Shown in pieces: positions 7,618-15,946 of a stretch of 19,701 bases of DNA (its first letter is position 1; each line of letters opens with the position of its first letter). The stretch is from Candidatus Poribacteria bacterium (GTDB lineage: Bacteria; Abyssobacteria; SURF-5): NCBI GenBank assembly GCA_016215705.1, contig JACRIR010000111.1:1-19701 (forward strand), in the 5' to 3' direction. The position numbers and the translations under genes are program-made. Below the pieces are notes generated by a model. It made no database searches and was not told where the DNA came from. It saw nothing but the letters and a program-made list of their open reading frames with translations.

Positions 7618-8394
7618 TTAAACCGGAATCCTGCGCTCGCCCACTTCGAGCAGCGAGAGTATTTCGGCTTCACCCTCCGTCACCGTCACGGAATGTTCAA
7701 AATGGGCCGAGGGCCTGCCGTCTTTTGTAACAACGGTCCATCCATCCGCGAGCACCCTCACCTCATATGAGCCGGCGTTGACCATAGGCTCTATCGCCAG
7801 CACCATGCCTGCCTCCAGGCGAGGACCCAGATGCGGACGGCCGAAATTAGGGATTTGCGGCTCTTCGTGCATCTTTTGTCCGATGCCGTGGCCGACAAAA
7901 TCGCGGACGACGGAGAAACCTTCCTTCTCCACGTGCGACTGGACGGCATGGGAGATGTCGGATAACCGGTTTCCCGTGCGCGCCTGCCTTATGCCCGCAT
8001 AAAGCGCTTCGCGCGTGACCTCTATCAGCCGCTTTTTCTCATCGGAAACCTGACCGACCGGAAATGTGGCCGCAGTATCTCCGACATAGCCCTTATAGAT
8101 GACACCAATGTCAATACTAACAATATCGCCCTCTTTTACGATGACATCGGGCGATGGTATACCATGAACGACTTGCTCATTGATTGAGACACAAATAGTC
8201 TTCGGGTATCCCCTGTAGCCCTTGAAAGCGGGCTTGCCATTCGCTTTTGCGATCAGGCGCTCCGCCTTCACATCCAGCATTTCCGTCGATATGCCGGGTC
8301 TGATGTCCTCCGCAAGTTCATGCAGAATGCGAGCCACAATCTGATTGGCCTCGCGGAGCGTGACTAACTCGCCCGCAGACCTTATGACTATCAC
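7618..8394 (-). CDS. map: Methionine aminopeptidase type I
   Basis: This enzyme removes the initiator methionine from new proteins and uses two divalent metal ions. The product has 258 residues (264 in E. coli). All five metal ligands are visible: D95 (SIDIG), D106 (GDTAAT), H169 (GHGIG), E202 (AIEP) and E233 (HFEHSV). The substrate-binding histidines are H77 and H176. It has no extra N-terminal zinc or SH3-binding domain, so it is the simple type Ia form. The start is GTG, with GGAGAG about eight bases upstream. The adk-map-infA-rpmJ order is typical of many bacteria other than gamma-proteobacteria. Confidence 0.98.
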   Translation of the reverse strand: MIVIRSAGELVTLREANQIVARILHELAEDIRPGISTEMLDVKAERLIAKANGKPAFKGYRGYPKTICVSINEQVVHGIPSPDVIVKEGDIVSIDIGVIYKGYVGDTAATFPVGQVSDEKKRLIEVTREALYAGIRQARTGNRLSDISHAVQSHVEKEGFSVVRDFVGHGIGQKMHEEPQIPNFGRPHLGPRLEAGMVLAIEPMVNAGSYEVRVLADGWTVVTKDGRPSAHFEHSVTVTEGEAEILSLLEVGERRIPV

Positions 8395-8418
8395 CGCGCT
8401 CGCTCTCCGAATTCAGAT

Positions 8419-9081
8419 TCAATCAAGCGCCGCGCAAATGCGCTTGAAAACTCCGTCGATTGGGCCTTCGCCCGATGCGCTGACCAAACGTCCGCTTCGC
8501 TTATAGTATTCAATCAGCGGGGCAGTCTGTTTCTCGTAGACGGACAACCGATTCTCGATTGTCTCGCGCTTGTCGTCATCCCGCTGATAAAGCGCTCCGC
8601 CACACTTGTCGCAGACGCCTTCTTTCTTCGGCGCCTTTGATACAAGATTATAATTCTCTCCGCATTTCGAGCATGCGCGCCTGGCCGTCAGCCTCTTTAC
8701 CAACGCATCCCTGTCGACCGCCAGATCAACCACCGCCGTCAGCGGACATCCCTTGTCGCTCAACATCTTGTCGAGCGCTTCGGCTTGAGGCAAGGTGCGC
8801 GGGAAACCGTCCAGCAGGAAGCCCCCGACGCAGTCATCCTTGCTTATTCTCTCAGCGACTATGTCAGTGACCACCGAATCGGGAACCAACTCACCGGCAT
8901 CCAGATACTTCTTCGCCTTACGCCCGAGATCGGTTCCCTCTTTTATGGCGGCCCTGAAAATGTCCCCTGTTGATATGTGGGGAATTGAATAGCGCTTTGC
9001 GACGTTGACCGCCTGTGTGCCTTTTCCGGCGCCGGGCGGTCCGAGCATCACCATTAATCTCTTTCTTTCCGTCTTTCCCAC
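8419..9081 (-). CDS. adk: Adenylate kinase, zinc-lid type
   Basis: Adenylate kinase interconverts ATP plus AMP and two ADP in the cytosol. The P-loop GPPGAGKGT lies at about residues 14-22, the NMP-binding part has STGDIFRAAIKEGTDLGRKA, GFPRT is near 92-96, and the lid has four cysteines C137, C140, C157 and C160, which predict a bound zinc. The start is uncertain. GTG at 9081 has a strong GGAGG nine bases upstream and gives a complete first beta strand (220 residues). The ATG at 9054 gives 211 residues but a first strand two residues shorter than usual. A GTG at 9135 has no clear ribosome-binding site. It sits 24 bases before map. Confidence 0.93.
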   Translation of the reverse strand: MGKTERKRLMVMLGPPGAGKGTQAVNVAKRYSIPHISTGDIFRAAIKEGTDLGRKAKKYLDAGELVPDSVVTDIVAERISKDDCVGGFLLDGFPRTLPQAEALDKMLSDKGCPLTAVVDLAVDRDALVKRLTARRACSKCGENYNLVSKAPKKEGVCDKCGGALYQRDDDKRETIENRLSVYEKQTAPLIEYYKRSGRLVSASGEGPIDGVFKRICAALD

Positions 9082-9164
9082 ACCTGCCGTCCTCCCCTGC
9101 TGTCCTCTCCAGGAAAAGCGCTTATTCGGAGACACGATTCGCTGTCGCGCCCCTTATATAAGAG

Positions 9165-10487
9165 CTAGAACCTGCGCGCCTTGATGCGTCCCTTTTTCAT
9201 GAAACCGTCATAATGCCGCATGAGAAGATGTGATTCAATCTGCTGTATCGTGTCAAGCCCGACGCCAACCACAATGAGAAGGCTGGTACCCCCGAAGAAG
9301 CTGGCAACCAGATAATCGACTCGCATGCCGTGACTGATTATCGTCGGAATCACGGCTACGAATGCAAGCGCGACCGCGCCGGGCAGCGTGATTCGCGTCA
9401 TTATCCTATCCAGGTATTCCGCCGTGGGCTTCCCCGGCCTGATTCCCGGAACGAACCCTCCGTATTTCTTCAGGTTTTCGGCCACGTCAATCGGATTGAA
9501 CGTGATCGCGGTGTAAAAGTAAGTGAAGAAAACTATAAGGACGACATAGAAAACGTCATAGAGCACGGCGCCGGGCGACAGCAGCTCGATCAGCGACCGC
9601 ATGGCGTTCGTGTGAAAGAACTGTGCGATAAACGTCGGGAAGAGCAGGAGCGAGGAGGCGAAAATTATCGGGATCACGCCCGCCTGGTTTACCCGTAACG
9701 GGAGCCACGTGCTCTGGCCGCCGTAGACCTTGCGCCCTTTTATCTGCTTGGCATACTGCACCGGGATTCTGCGCTGGGCCTGTGTCAGGACTATTGTGCC
9801 CGCCGTTACCGCAACAAGGAGCACCGCCAGCACAATCATCTTGAATATGCTCATTTCTCCCAGCCGGATATTTCTTACCAGCAGAGCGAGCGCGGTGGGC
9901 AATCCCGCCACAATCCCCGCGAAGATTATGAGAGATATCCCGTTTCCGATTCCTCGTTCGGTAATCTGCTCACCCAGCCACATGATGAAGGCCGTACCCG
10001 TCGTAAAAGTAATCATTGTAAGCAGGATGAACCCGACGCCCGGATGCGGGACCATTTCTTTGCCGCCGAAATTGCTTGGGTTCGAGAGCCACAGGCTGAT
10101 GGCAATCGACTGAAACGCCGTCAGCGCAATCGTGCCGTAGCGGGTGTACTGCGTGAGCTTCTTGCGACCTTCTTCGCCTTCCTTTGACAGTTTCTCGAAA
10201 TACGGGATAACGGCGACAAGCAGTTGCAGAATGATCGATGCGCTGATATACGGCATGATCCCGAGCGCAAAGATAGTCATGCGCCTGAATGCGCCGCCGG
10301 CAAACAGGTCAGCGAATCCGAGGAGCGTATTTTGACGCTCGGTCACGAATTCCGCAAGCAGTTTGCCGTTGATCCCCGGTGTTGGAACGTGCCCGCCAAG
10401 CCGGTAAATGGCAAGGAGAACAAGCGTGAAAATAATCCGGTTCTTCAGTTCGGGTATCTTGAACGCATTCTGGAACGCGCTGAGCAA
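9165..10487 (-). CDS. secY: Protein translocase subunit SecY
   Basis: SecY is the channel-forming subunit of the Sec translocon in the inner membrane. The 440-residue product (443 in E. coli) has the expected ten membrane segments spread along the chain. It starts with FQNAFKIPELKNRIIFTLVL, and has LGIMPYISASIILQLLVAVI in the second membrane segment, the cytoplasmic loop RRIPVQYAKQIKGRKVYGG, and NPIDVAENLKKYGGFVPGIR before the last segments. The start codon is TTG and follows the rplO TAA without a gap; the GAGGTGG site lies five bases upstream. Coupling to rplO is likely. A gap of 83 bases to adk follows. Confidence 0.98.
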   Translation of the reverse strand: MLSAFQNAFKIPELKNRIIFTLVLLAIYRLGGHVPTPGINGKLLAEFVTERQNTLLGFADLFAGGAFRRMTIFALGIMPYISASIILQLLVAVIPYFEKLSKEGEEGRKKLTQYTRYGTIALTAFQSIAISLWLSNPSNFGGKEMVPHPGVGFILLTMITFTTGTAFIMWLGEQITERGIGNGISLIIFAGIVAGLPTALALLVRNIRLGEMSIFKMIVLAVLLVAVTAGTIVLTQAQRRIPVQYAKQIKGRKVYGGQSTWLPLRVNQAGVIPIIFASSLLLFPTFIAQFFHTNAMRSLIELLSPGAVLYDVFYVVLIVFFTYFYTAITFNPIDVAENLKKYGGFVPGIRPGKPTAEYLDRIMTRITLPGAVALAFVAVIPTIISHGMRVDYLVASFFGGTSLLIVVGVGLDTIQQIESHLLMRHYDGFMKKGRIKARRF

Positions 10488-10928
10488 TTAAACCACCTCG
10501 GCCTTGCCGCCTGCGGCCTCTATCTTTTCCCTGGCGGATTTGCTGAACACATGAGCGCGAACGGTCAGAGAAACCTTCAGAGCGCCGTCGCCGAGCACTT
10601 TGACGCCGTCGCGGTTCAGCTTCACAATGCCTCTCTGGCCGAGCAGTTCGGGCGTCACTTCCGTGCCGCCCTCAAACGAGTTGAGCCGCTCGACGTTGAC
10701 GATTTCATATTCTTTCCTGAAGATATTGGCAAACCCGCGCTTGGGCACGCGCCTCTGAAGCGGCATTTGGCCGCCTTCGAAACCCCGGGCCGATTTCGGG
10801 CCCGAACGGGCGCGCTGGCCCTTGTTACCCTTGCACGAGGTTTTGCCGTGGCCGGAGGCTTCTCCGCGTCCGACCCGCTTGTTCTTCTTCCGTGCTCCGC
10901 GCGGCGGCTTGATATTATTGAGTTCCAT
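10488..10928 (-). CDS. rplO: 50S ribosomal protein L15
   Basis: L15 is a late-assembly protein with a long glycine- and arginine-rich N-terminal extension into 23S rRNA. The product has 146 residues (144 in E. coli). It shows [20 protein letters not shown], then [19 protein letters not shown], and [20 protein letters not shown] near residues 57-76. It starts with ATG and ends directly at the secY start codon with no base between. The ribosome-binding site of secY (GAGGTGG) lies inside its last codons. Confidence 0.99.
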   Translation of the reverse strand: MELNNIKPPRGARKKNKRVGRGEASGHGKTSCKGNKGQRARSGPKSARGFEGGQMPLQRRVPKRGFANIFRKEYEIVNVERLNSFEGGTEVTPELLGQRGIVKLNRDGVKVLGDGALKVSLTVRAHVFSKSAREKIEAAGGKAEVV

Positions 10929-10942
10929 CTTCCTTGAATCCT

Positions 10943-11443
10943 CTATGCTATGATCTGTGAAACTTCCCGGCTGCGCTTGGCCGCGATTTCCTCGGCGGTG
11001 CGAAGATTCTTCAGCGCCACAATTGTTGCCCTGACCACGTTGATTGCGTTGCTCGAGCCGAGCGATTTGCTCAGCACGTTAGACACGCCCGCGGCCTCCA
11101 AGACGGCCCTGACCCCTCCGCCCGCAATCACACCGGTTCCGGGCGAGGCCGGCCTCATAAGAACCCGCGCGGCCCCTGCCTCTCCGATTATTTCGTGCGG
11201 TATCGTTCCGTTCACAATAGGGAAGGTGACCATCGACTTCTTCGCTTTTTCAATCCCTTTTCGGATCGCCTCCGGAACCTCGTTCGCTTTTCCGAGAGCG
11301 GTCCCGACGCGACCCTTCCCGTCGCCCACCACGACGAGCGCACTGAAGCCGAACCGGCGGCCGCCTTTGACGACTTTCGCGACCCGGTTGATCTTGACTA
11401 CTTTTTCTCTGAGATCCTGTGCGTCAGACTGACCCTTTTCCAA
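10943..11443 (-). CDS. rpsE: 30S ribosomal protein S5
   Basis: S5 affects decoding fidelity and lies at the mRNA entry channel. The product has 166 residues (167 in E. coli). Conserved parts are [20 protein letters not shown] near residues 22-41 and [20 protein letters not shown] near 97-116. The start is TTG, with AGGAGG only four bases upstream and overlapping the rplR stop. The next gene is rplO, 14 bases later. The rpmD gene for L30, which usually sits between rpsE and rplO, is not there. Confidence 0.98.
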   Translation of the reverse strand: MEKGQSDAQDLREKVVKINRVAKVVKGGRRFGFSALVVVGDGKGRVGTALGKANEVPEAIRKGIEKAKKSMVTFPIVNGTIPHEIIGEAGAARVLMRPASPGTGVIAGGGVRAVLEAAGVSNVLSKSLGSSNAINVVRATIVALKNLRTAEEIAAKRSREVSQIIA

Positions 11444-11451
11444 ATTTCCTC

Positions 11452-11823
11452 CTAGAACTTCAGTCCTTTTTCGCGAGCCCCTTCCGCGAGCGCCTTTACC
11501 CGACCGTGGTAAAGATAACCGCCCCGGTCAAACACCACTTTTTCCACCCCGACCGCCCTGGCCTTTTCGGCCACAGCCCCGCCCACAGTGCGCGCGGACG
11601 CCACATTCTTACCCGTAGCTCCGCTCTTTCTTACATCGGCCGACAGCGACGAAGCCGAAACCAGAACGCGGCCCGTCGTATCGTCAACAACCTGGGCGTA
11701 TATATGCTTCAAGCTGCGGAAAACGCACAGTCGCGGTCTTTCGGGCGTGCCCACGACCTTTTGCCTTGTGCGGAGATGACGCCTGTGGCGCGCGGCCACC
11801 TTATCGAGTTTTAGTTCTCCCAT
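11452..11823 (-). CDS. rplR: 50S ribosomal protein L18
   Basis: L18 binds 5S rRNA together with L5. The chosen ATG gives 123 residues (117 in E. coli) starting [20 protein letters not shown]. The frame is open upstream for 19 more codons, but that extension runs into rplF and has no family counterpart. Diagnostic parts are [20 protein letters not shown] near 25-44 and [20 protein letters not shown] near the end. The Shine-Dalgarno sequence is weak (GGGG about seven bases upstream), so coupling to rplF is likely. Its TAG stop forms part of the AGGAGG ahead of rpsE. Confidence 0.97.
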   Translation of the reverse strand: MGELKLDKVAARHRRHLRTRQKVVGTPERPRLCVFRSLKHIYAQVVDDTTGRVLVSASSLSADVRKSGATGKNVASARTVGGAVAEKARAVGVEKVVFDRGGYLYHGRVKALAEGAREKGLKF

Positions 11824-11836
11824 CCGTAGACCCCAA

Positions 11837-12370
11837 TCACAATCCTGCTTTACCGGCCTTGCGGCGCACACGCTCGCCAACGTACCGGATTCCTTTGCCC
11901 TTGTACGGCTCGGGTTCCCTGAATGCCCTTATCTGCGCCGCCACTTGTCCGACTGCCTGTTTGTCAATCCCCGTGACAGTCACGATATTCTTATCAACCA
12001 GGAGTTCTATCCCGGTCGGCGGCTCGAAGACGACAGGATGGCTGTATCCGAGCTGGAAACTCACAACACGTCCCTGTTTCGCGGCGCGGTAGCCGACGCC
12101 CTGTATCTCGAGACTCTTTTGAAACCCTTCTTTGACCCCGCGCACCATATTGGCGATGAGCGCCCGTGTAAGGCCGTGGAGCGACCGGCACTGGCGGTTG
12201 TCGCTCGAGCGCGTTATGCATATTTCCTTGTCGTCAACGGTCACACCGACGAGGGGATGCGCGTCCAGTTGAAGCTTTCCCTTCGAGCCTTCAACCGTCA
12301 CGTGCTGACCACTGACCGAAACCTTGATTCCCTCCGGAATCGGAACTGGCTTTTTCCCTACCCGAGACAT
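11837..12370 (-). CDS. rplF: 50S ribosomal protein L6
   Basis: L6 has two related domains and sits near the factor-binding site of the large subunit. The product has 177 residues, the standard length. It starts [17 protein letters not shown] and has the C-terminal signature [20 protein letters not shown] near residues 151-170. It has an ATG start and a 21-base gap after rpsH. The following rplR starts 13 bases after its stop if the ATG at 11823 is used. Confidence 0.99.
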   Translation of the reverse strand: MSRVGKKPVPIPEGIKVSVSGQHVTVEGSKGKLQLDAHPLVGVTVDDKEICITRSSDNRQCRSLHGLTRALIANMVRGVKEGFQKSLEIQGVGYRAAKQGRVVSFQLGYSHPVVFEPPTGIELLVDKNIVTVTGIDKQAVGQVAAQIRAFREPEPYKGKGIRYVGERVRRKAGKAGL

Positions 12371-12391
12371 TGGAATCAGAACCCCTTCTCG

Positions 12392-12790
12392 TTACCAAAC
12401 CTTGCAGATTACTTCTCCACCCACGTTGGCCTCGCGCGATTCCTTATCGGTCAACACGCCTTTCGGGGTGGAGACAATGGCTACGCCCAATCCACCCATC
12501 ACTCGCGGTATTTCGCCGGCTTTCTTGTAAATGCGTCTTCCGGGCTTACTTACGCGGCGGAGACCGCTTATTGTCCGTTCCTGCCCGACGCCGTACTTGA
12601 GGAAGATCCTGATCACTCCCTGTTTCCGGTTGTCGATGATCTTGTAGTCGGTGACATATCCTTCCTGCTTGAGGACTTTCGCTATGTCCTCGTTCATCCT
12701 CGAAGCGGGGATATCCACCTTTTCTTTAACTGCCTCGCTCGCATTTCGGATGCGGGTGAGCATGTCAGCAATCGGGTCCGAAACCGACAT
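12392..12790 (-). CDS. rpsH: 30S ribosomal protein S8
   Basis: S8 is a primary 16S rRNA-binding protein; in E. coli it also represses the spc operon by binding its mRNA near rplE. The product has 132 residues (130 in E. coli). It starts MSVSDPIADMLTRIRNASEA and ends with the conserved GVLTDKESREANVGGEVICK region. The middle holds LRRVSKPGRRIYKKAGEIPR. It has an ATG start. No S8-binding mRNA element could be recognised by eye. Confidence 0.99.
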   Translation of the reverse strand: MSVSDPIADMLTRIRNASEAVKEKVDIPASRMNEDIAKVLKQEGYVTDYKIIDNRKQGVIRIFLKYGVGQERTISGLRRVSKPGRRIYKKAGEIPRVMGGLGVAIVSTPKGVLTDKESREANVGGEVICKVW

Positions 12791-12834
12791 CGCTGTTTAC
12801 TCTCCTTTTCTTCGTGCCCGAACGTTTGTGCGGG

Positions 12835-13020
12835 CTACCAGCTAGCTTTGATGATTCCGGGAAGTCGTCCCTCGCGCGCGAGGTTCCTGAAACAGATGCG
12901 ACACATGTCGAATTTCCGCAGATAACCTCTCGGCCTTCCGCAAATCCTGCACCGATGATATTTCCGCGCGCTGAATTTCGGCTCCCGCTTACATTTTACT
13001 ACCAAGGATTTCTTTGCCAC
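12835..13020 (-). CDS. rpsN: 30S ribosomal protein S14, zinc-binding type Z
   Basis: S14 belongs to the small-subunit head. At 61 residues this is the short zinc-binding form, with ligands C24, C27, C40 and C43 in two CRIC motifs. The N-terminal [10 protein letters not shown] and C-terminal GIIKASW are typical. Many bacteria carry a second, zinc-free long paralogue induced under zinc limitation; none is in this window. The start is GTG, with GGGAGA upstream. A 44-base gap precedes rpsH. Confidence 0.98.
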   Translation of the reverse strand: MAKKSLVVKCKREPKFSARKYHRCRICGRPRGYLRKFDMCRICFRNLAREGRLPGIIKASW

Positions 13021-13040
13021 TCAAATGTCTCCCACCGGGA

Positions 13041-13586
13041 TCAGACCCGTCCGAAGGGCATTCCCAACTCCTTGAGGAGTTCGATGCTGCCCTCGCGGCC
13101 GTTTGCGTTCTTGATCACGAAAACAACGTTCATACCCCGGATTTTGTAGACGTCATCATAATCTATCTCGGGAAAGATAATCTGCTCCTTGATACCCAGC
13201 GTGAAATTGCCGAATTCGTCGAATGCCTTCAGGGAAACGCCCCTGAAGTCCCGGATGCGCGGGATGGCGACGTTTACGAGTCGGTCAAAAAACTCGTACA
13301 TGCGGTCGCCTCTCAGGGTCACCTTGCATCCTATGGACGCTCCGCCTCGAAGCTTGAATCCGGCAATAGACTTCTTCGCCCGCGTGACAACCGGTTTCTG
13401 GCCGGTTATTCTGGTCAATTCCTTGATGGCGCTCTCCATGACCTTGGCGTCACCGGGAGCATCGCCCAATCCCATGTTCACCACGATCTTGTCGAGACGC
13501 GGAACCTGCATGATATTCTGAAGTCCCATCCTCTGTTTGAGAGCCGGGGCGACTTCGCTTTTGTATTTTTTCCTAAGCCTGGCCAA
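13041..13586 (-). CDS. rplE: 50S ribosomal protein L5
   Basis: L5 binds 5S rRNA and contacts P-site tRNA. The product has 181 residues (179 in E. coli). Diagnostic parts are [20 protein letters not shown] near residues 27-46, [20 protein letters not shown], and [20 protein letters not shown]. The start codon is TTG; no upstream in-frame alternative fits, and GAGGA lies nine bases before it. It follows rplX by 20 bases and precedes rpsN by 20 bases. Confidence 0.99.
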   Translation of the reverse strand: MARLRKKYKSEVAPALKQRMGLQNIMQVPRLDKIVVNMGLGDAPGDAKVMESAIKELTRITGQKPVVTRAKKSIAGFKLRGGASIGCKVTLRGDRMYEFFDRLVNVAIPRIRDFRGVSLKAFDEFGNFTLGIKEQIIFPEIDYDDVYKIRGMNVVFVIKNANGREGSIELLKELGMPFGRV

Positions 13587-13606
13587 TTCTGATAGTCCTC
13601 TTCACT

Positions 13607-13939
13607 CTAACCCAAATCTATGATTTCGGAACATCTCTTGCATACACGCACAGTGGCGCCGTCTTCCAGGATTCTCCTGCCGACGCGCGTCGGCTTGCCG
13701 CATTTTCCGCAGATGGGCATCAGATTGGAAACGTGAATTGGCGCCTCTCTCTGAACAATCCCTCCCTGCGGGCTTCTGCGCGAGGGCCTCTCATGGTGCG
13801 TCATCATGTTGAGCGCTTCGACGATTGCCCGGCTCGTTGAACGGGAGATAAGCAGCACCTTGCCCTTCTTCCCCTTTTCCTTGCCGGAAACAACCATCAC
13901 ATTGTCGCCTTTTTTTATGTGCATTTTCGATGTGCTCAT
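13607..13939 (-). CDS. rplX: 50S ribosomal protein L24 with zinc-ligand cysteines
   Basis: L24 is an assembly-initiating 23S rRNA-binding protein with a KOW-type domain. The product has 110 residues. The KOW segment is MHIKKGDNVMVVSGKEKGKK near residues 6-25. The C-terminal half carries two CxxC pairs, C77/C80 and C100/C103, the arrangement of a zinc ribbon found in many bacterial L24 proteins and lost in E. coli-type ones. It starts with ATG 21 bases after rplN. Confidence 0.98.
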   Translation of the reverse strand: MSTSKMHIKKGDNVMVVSGKEKGKKGKVLLISRSTSRAIVEALNMMTHHERPSRRSPQGGIVQREAPIHVSNLMPICGKCGKPTRVGRRILEDGATVRVCKRCSEIIDLG

Positions 13940-13960
13940 TTTCGGATTCTCCCGGGCATT

Positions 13961-14329
13961 TCAGACCACTTCGGGCGCGAGCGAAATGATTCGCATGAAG
14001 TCTTTGTCCCTTAACTCGCGCGGCACAGGCCCAAAGATTCTCGTTCCTCGGGGAATCTTCTGTTCATTGATTATGACCGCTGCGTTGTCGTCAAACCTGA
14101 TGGTCGAGCCGTCGGCGCGGGGCGTATCCTGCCTTGTCCTCACGATGACCGCTTTGACGACTTCACCCTTCTTGATCTGGGCCTGAGGGATGGCCGCCTT
14201 TACGCTGCACACGATTACGTCGCCGACGTGCGCGTAGCGTCCTCTAGTGCCGCTCAGAACCTGTATACACTGAAGTTTCTTTGCGCCCGAGTTGTCTGCA
14301 ACCTCGAGCATCGTTCTCATTTGAATCAT
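13961..14329 (-). CDS. rplN: 50S ribosomal protein L14
   Basis: L14 forms part of an intersubunit bridge and is one of the most conserved large-subunit proteins. The chosen ATG gives 122 residues beginning [20 protein letters not shown], the usual start and length. A GGAG lies five bases upstream. An in-frame TTG six codons earlier is possible but adds residues not found in the family. Other diagnostic parts are [20 protein letters not shown] and the C-terminal [19 protein letters not shown]. Confidence 0.99.
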   Translation of the reverse strand: MIQMRTMLEVADNSGAKKLQCIQVLSGTRGRYAHVGDVIVCSVKAAIPQAQIKKGEVVKAVIVRTRQDTPRADGSTIRFDDNAAVIINEQKIPRGTRIFGPVPRELRDKDFMRIISLAPEVV

Positions 14330-14371
14330 GGCCGCTCCACCTGCCAACGCTGTGTTAGATTAGGTCAGAAA

Positions 14372-14629
14372 TCACTTGGCGCGATTGATAACCTCTGCAA
14401 GCCGCCACCGTTTCGTCTTGCTGAGGGGCCTGGTTTCCACGATCCGAACGACGTCGCCGACGCCGCACTGGCCGCTTTCATCGTGCGCCTTGAACTTCCT
14501 CGTCTGCCTTATCACCCGCTGATAGAGAGGATGCTGAAAAGTGTGTTGAACCGCCACAATGACGGTCTTGTTCATCTTGGCGCCGGTGACCACGCCGATC
14601 TTCTCTTGCCTATGTCCGCTCTGTTTCAT
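14372..14629 (-). CDS. rpsQ: 30S ribosomal protein S17
   Basis: S17 is an OB-fold protein that binds 16S rRNA early in assembly of the body. The product has 85 residues (84 in E. coli). Conserved parts are GVVTGAKMNKTVIVAVQ at about residues 12-28 and CGVGDVVRIVETRPLSKTKR in the second half. It is the last gene of the classical S10 group. A 42-base gap follows before rplN, where the spc group begins; no separate promoter or terminator is evident there, so read-through is likely. Confidence 0.98.
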   Translation of the reverse strand: MKQSGHRQEKIGVVTGAKMNKTVIVAVQHTFQHPLYQRVIRQTRKFKAHDESGQCGVGDVVRIVETRPLSKTKRWRLAEVINRAK

Positions 14630-14633
14630 TTGG

Positions 14634-14843
14634 CTACTGCCCCTGAGGTTGTACCTTGCTCTTTTCGCCGAGCACCGTTTTCATTCGCGCGACATCGCGG
14701 CGCAGCTCACGGAACTTCCTGACGTTGTCAAGCTGCTGTCCGCTGGCCGCTTGAAGCCGCAAGTTGAAGATGGCTTTCACGTTTTCCGAAAGCTCATGCT
14801 CGAGTTCCTCTCGCGTGAGTTCTCTCATTTCTTTGGTGTGCAT
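14634..14843 (-). CDS. rpmC: 50S ribosomal protein L29
   Basis: L29 is a small two-helix protein next to L23 at the tunnel exit. The product has 69 residues (63 in E. coli). It has the typical pattern of an acidic first helix ([18 protein letters not shown]) and a conserved NLRLQAASGQQLDNVRKFRE block. Its ATG shares one base with the rplP stop, and rpsQ begins four bases after its own stop. The C-terminal few residues are variable in the family. Confidence 0.97.
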   Translation of the reverse strand: MHTKEMRELTREELEHELSENVKAIFNLRLQAASGQQLDNVRKFRELRRDVARMKTVLGEKSKVQPQGQ

Positions 14844-15271
14844 CAGTGACCACCCCCGATGGCGCGAAGCCTTCTCACGAAACGAGTCCGGATGGGAAGC
14901 TTGCTTGCAGCCAGCCGGAAGGCCTCTTTTGCCAGGTCTTCCTTCACGCCTTCGATTTCAAAGAGAATTCTGCCGGGCTTGATGACTGCAACCCAACCTT
15001 CGGGTTCGCCCTTCCCTTTTCCCATGCGCGTTTCCAGGGGCTTCTTGGTGACCGGTTTGGCCGGGAAAACGTTCAGCCACACTTTCCCGCCGCGCTTTAT
15101 CTTGCGCGTCAGGGCCACCCTGGCCGCCTCGATCTGGCGGGCGGTCATCCATGCGGGTTCAAGAGCCTGGAGGCCGTATTCGCCGAAGTGAACGGCGTCA
15201 CCCCGCGTCGCTCTCCCTTTCATCCGACCGCGCTGTTCCTTTCGGTACTTTACTCTCTTGGGCATCAACAT
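14843..15271 (-). CDS. rplP: 50S ribosomal protein L16
   Basis: L16 is a late-assembling large-subunit protein that helps position A-site tRNA and organise the peptidyl-transferase centre. The product has 142 residues and starts with the canonical [19 protein letters not shown]. The conserved loop [20 protein letters not shown] near residues 85-104 is intact. The stop codon overlaps the rpmC start by one base (TGATG), so translation of L29 is probably coupled to this gene. Confidence 0.99.
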   Translation of the reverse strand: MLMPKRVKYRKEQRGRMKGRATRGDAVHFGEYGLQALEPAWMTARQIEAARVALTRKIKRGGKVWLNVFPAKPVTKKPLETRMGKGKGEPEGWVAVIKPGRILFEIEGVKEDLAKEAFRLAASKLPIRTRFVRRLRAIGGGH

Positions 15272-15286
15272 TTTGCTTCAATCTCC

Positions 15287-15943
15287 CTAGGCGGTCTCGC
15301 GGCCGGTTCTGGGCTGGCGGTCGAAGATTTCATCGTGGAAGACCCACGCTTTGACGCCTATTTTCCCAAACGTGGTGTTGCTTTCAAAAAACCCGTAGTC
15401 GATGTCGGCCCTGAGCGTCTGGAGCGGCACGCGCCCCTCGCGATACCATTCCGAACGAGCTATCTCGGCCCCCGCAAGCCTGCCTGCGCAGCCTATCTTG
15501 ATCCCCTTGGCGCCGAGTCTCATCGCGGTGGTCACAGCCTTTTTGATGGCGCGCCGGAATGAAACCTGTTTTTCGAGCTGGAACGCAATGTTTTCGGCGA
15601 CGAGCTGGGCGTCGAGCTCAGGATTCTTTATCTCATGAACGAGTATATGAACCTCGCTGCCGCAAAGCTTTTCGAGTTCCGCGCGCAACTGGTCAACCTC
15701 GCTTCCGCGCCTGCCGATCACGATGCCCGGACGCGCCGTATGGATGGTGACGCGGGCCTTTTGCCCCATGCGTTCCACCTCGACTTTGGATATGCCGGCA
15801 TGAGCCAGTCTCTGCTTCACGAGCTTGCATATCTCGAGGTCCTTGTGCAGGAGCTTGGCGTAGTCGCGCTCGGCGAACCAACGCGAAGACCATGTCTTTG
15901 TCACACCCAGCCTGAAGGCTGTCGGATGAACCTTCTGTCCCAT
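15287..15943 (-). CDS. rpsC: 30S ribosomal protein S3
   Basis: S3 forms part of the mRNA entry channel and contributes to the ribosomal helicase function. The product has 218 residues. It starts [20 protein letters not shown], has a type II KH domain whose GRRG loop is at about residues 77-80 ([12 protein letters not shown]), and a C-terminal domain with [16 protein letters not shown] and [16 protein letters not shown]. It lacks most of the long variable tail found in E. coli (233 residues), which is common. The ATG lies three bases after the rplV stop, which suggests coupling. Confidence 0.99.
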   Translation of the reverse strand: MGQKVHPTAFRLGVTKTWSSRWFAERDYAKLLHKDLEICKLVKQRLAHAGISKVEVERMGQKARVTIHTARPGIVIGRRGSEVDQLRAELEKLCGSEVHILVHEIKNPELDAQLVAENIAFQLEKQVSFRRAIKKAVTTAMRLGAKGIKIGCAGRLAGAEIARSEWYREGRVPLQTLRADIDYGFFESNTTFGKIGVKAWVFHDEIFDRQPRTGRETA

Positions 15944-15946
15944 CGA

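Noticed and set aside
9135-9170. TATATA and a 10-base palindrome CTTATATAAG just after secY, as a possible promoter for adk
   Set aside because: No acceptable -35 box lies 16-18 bases upstream, and the gene spacing fits simple read-through.
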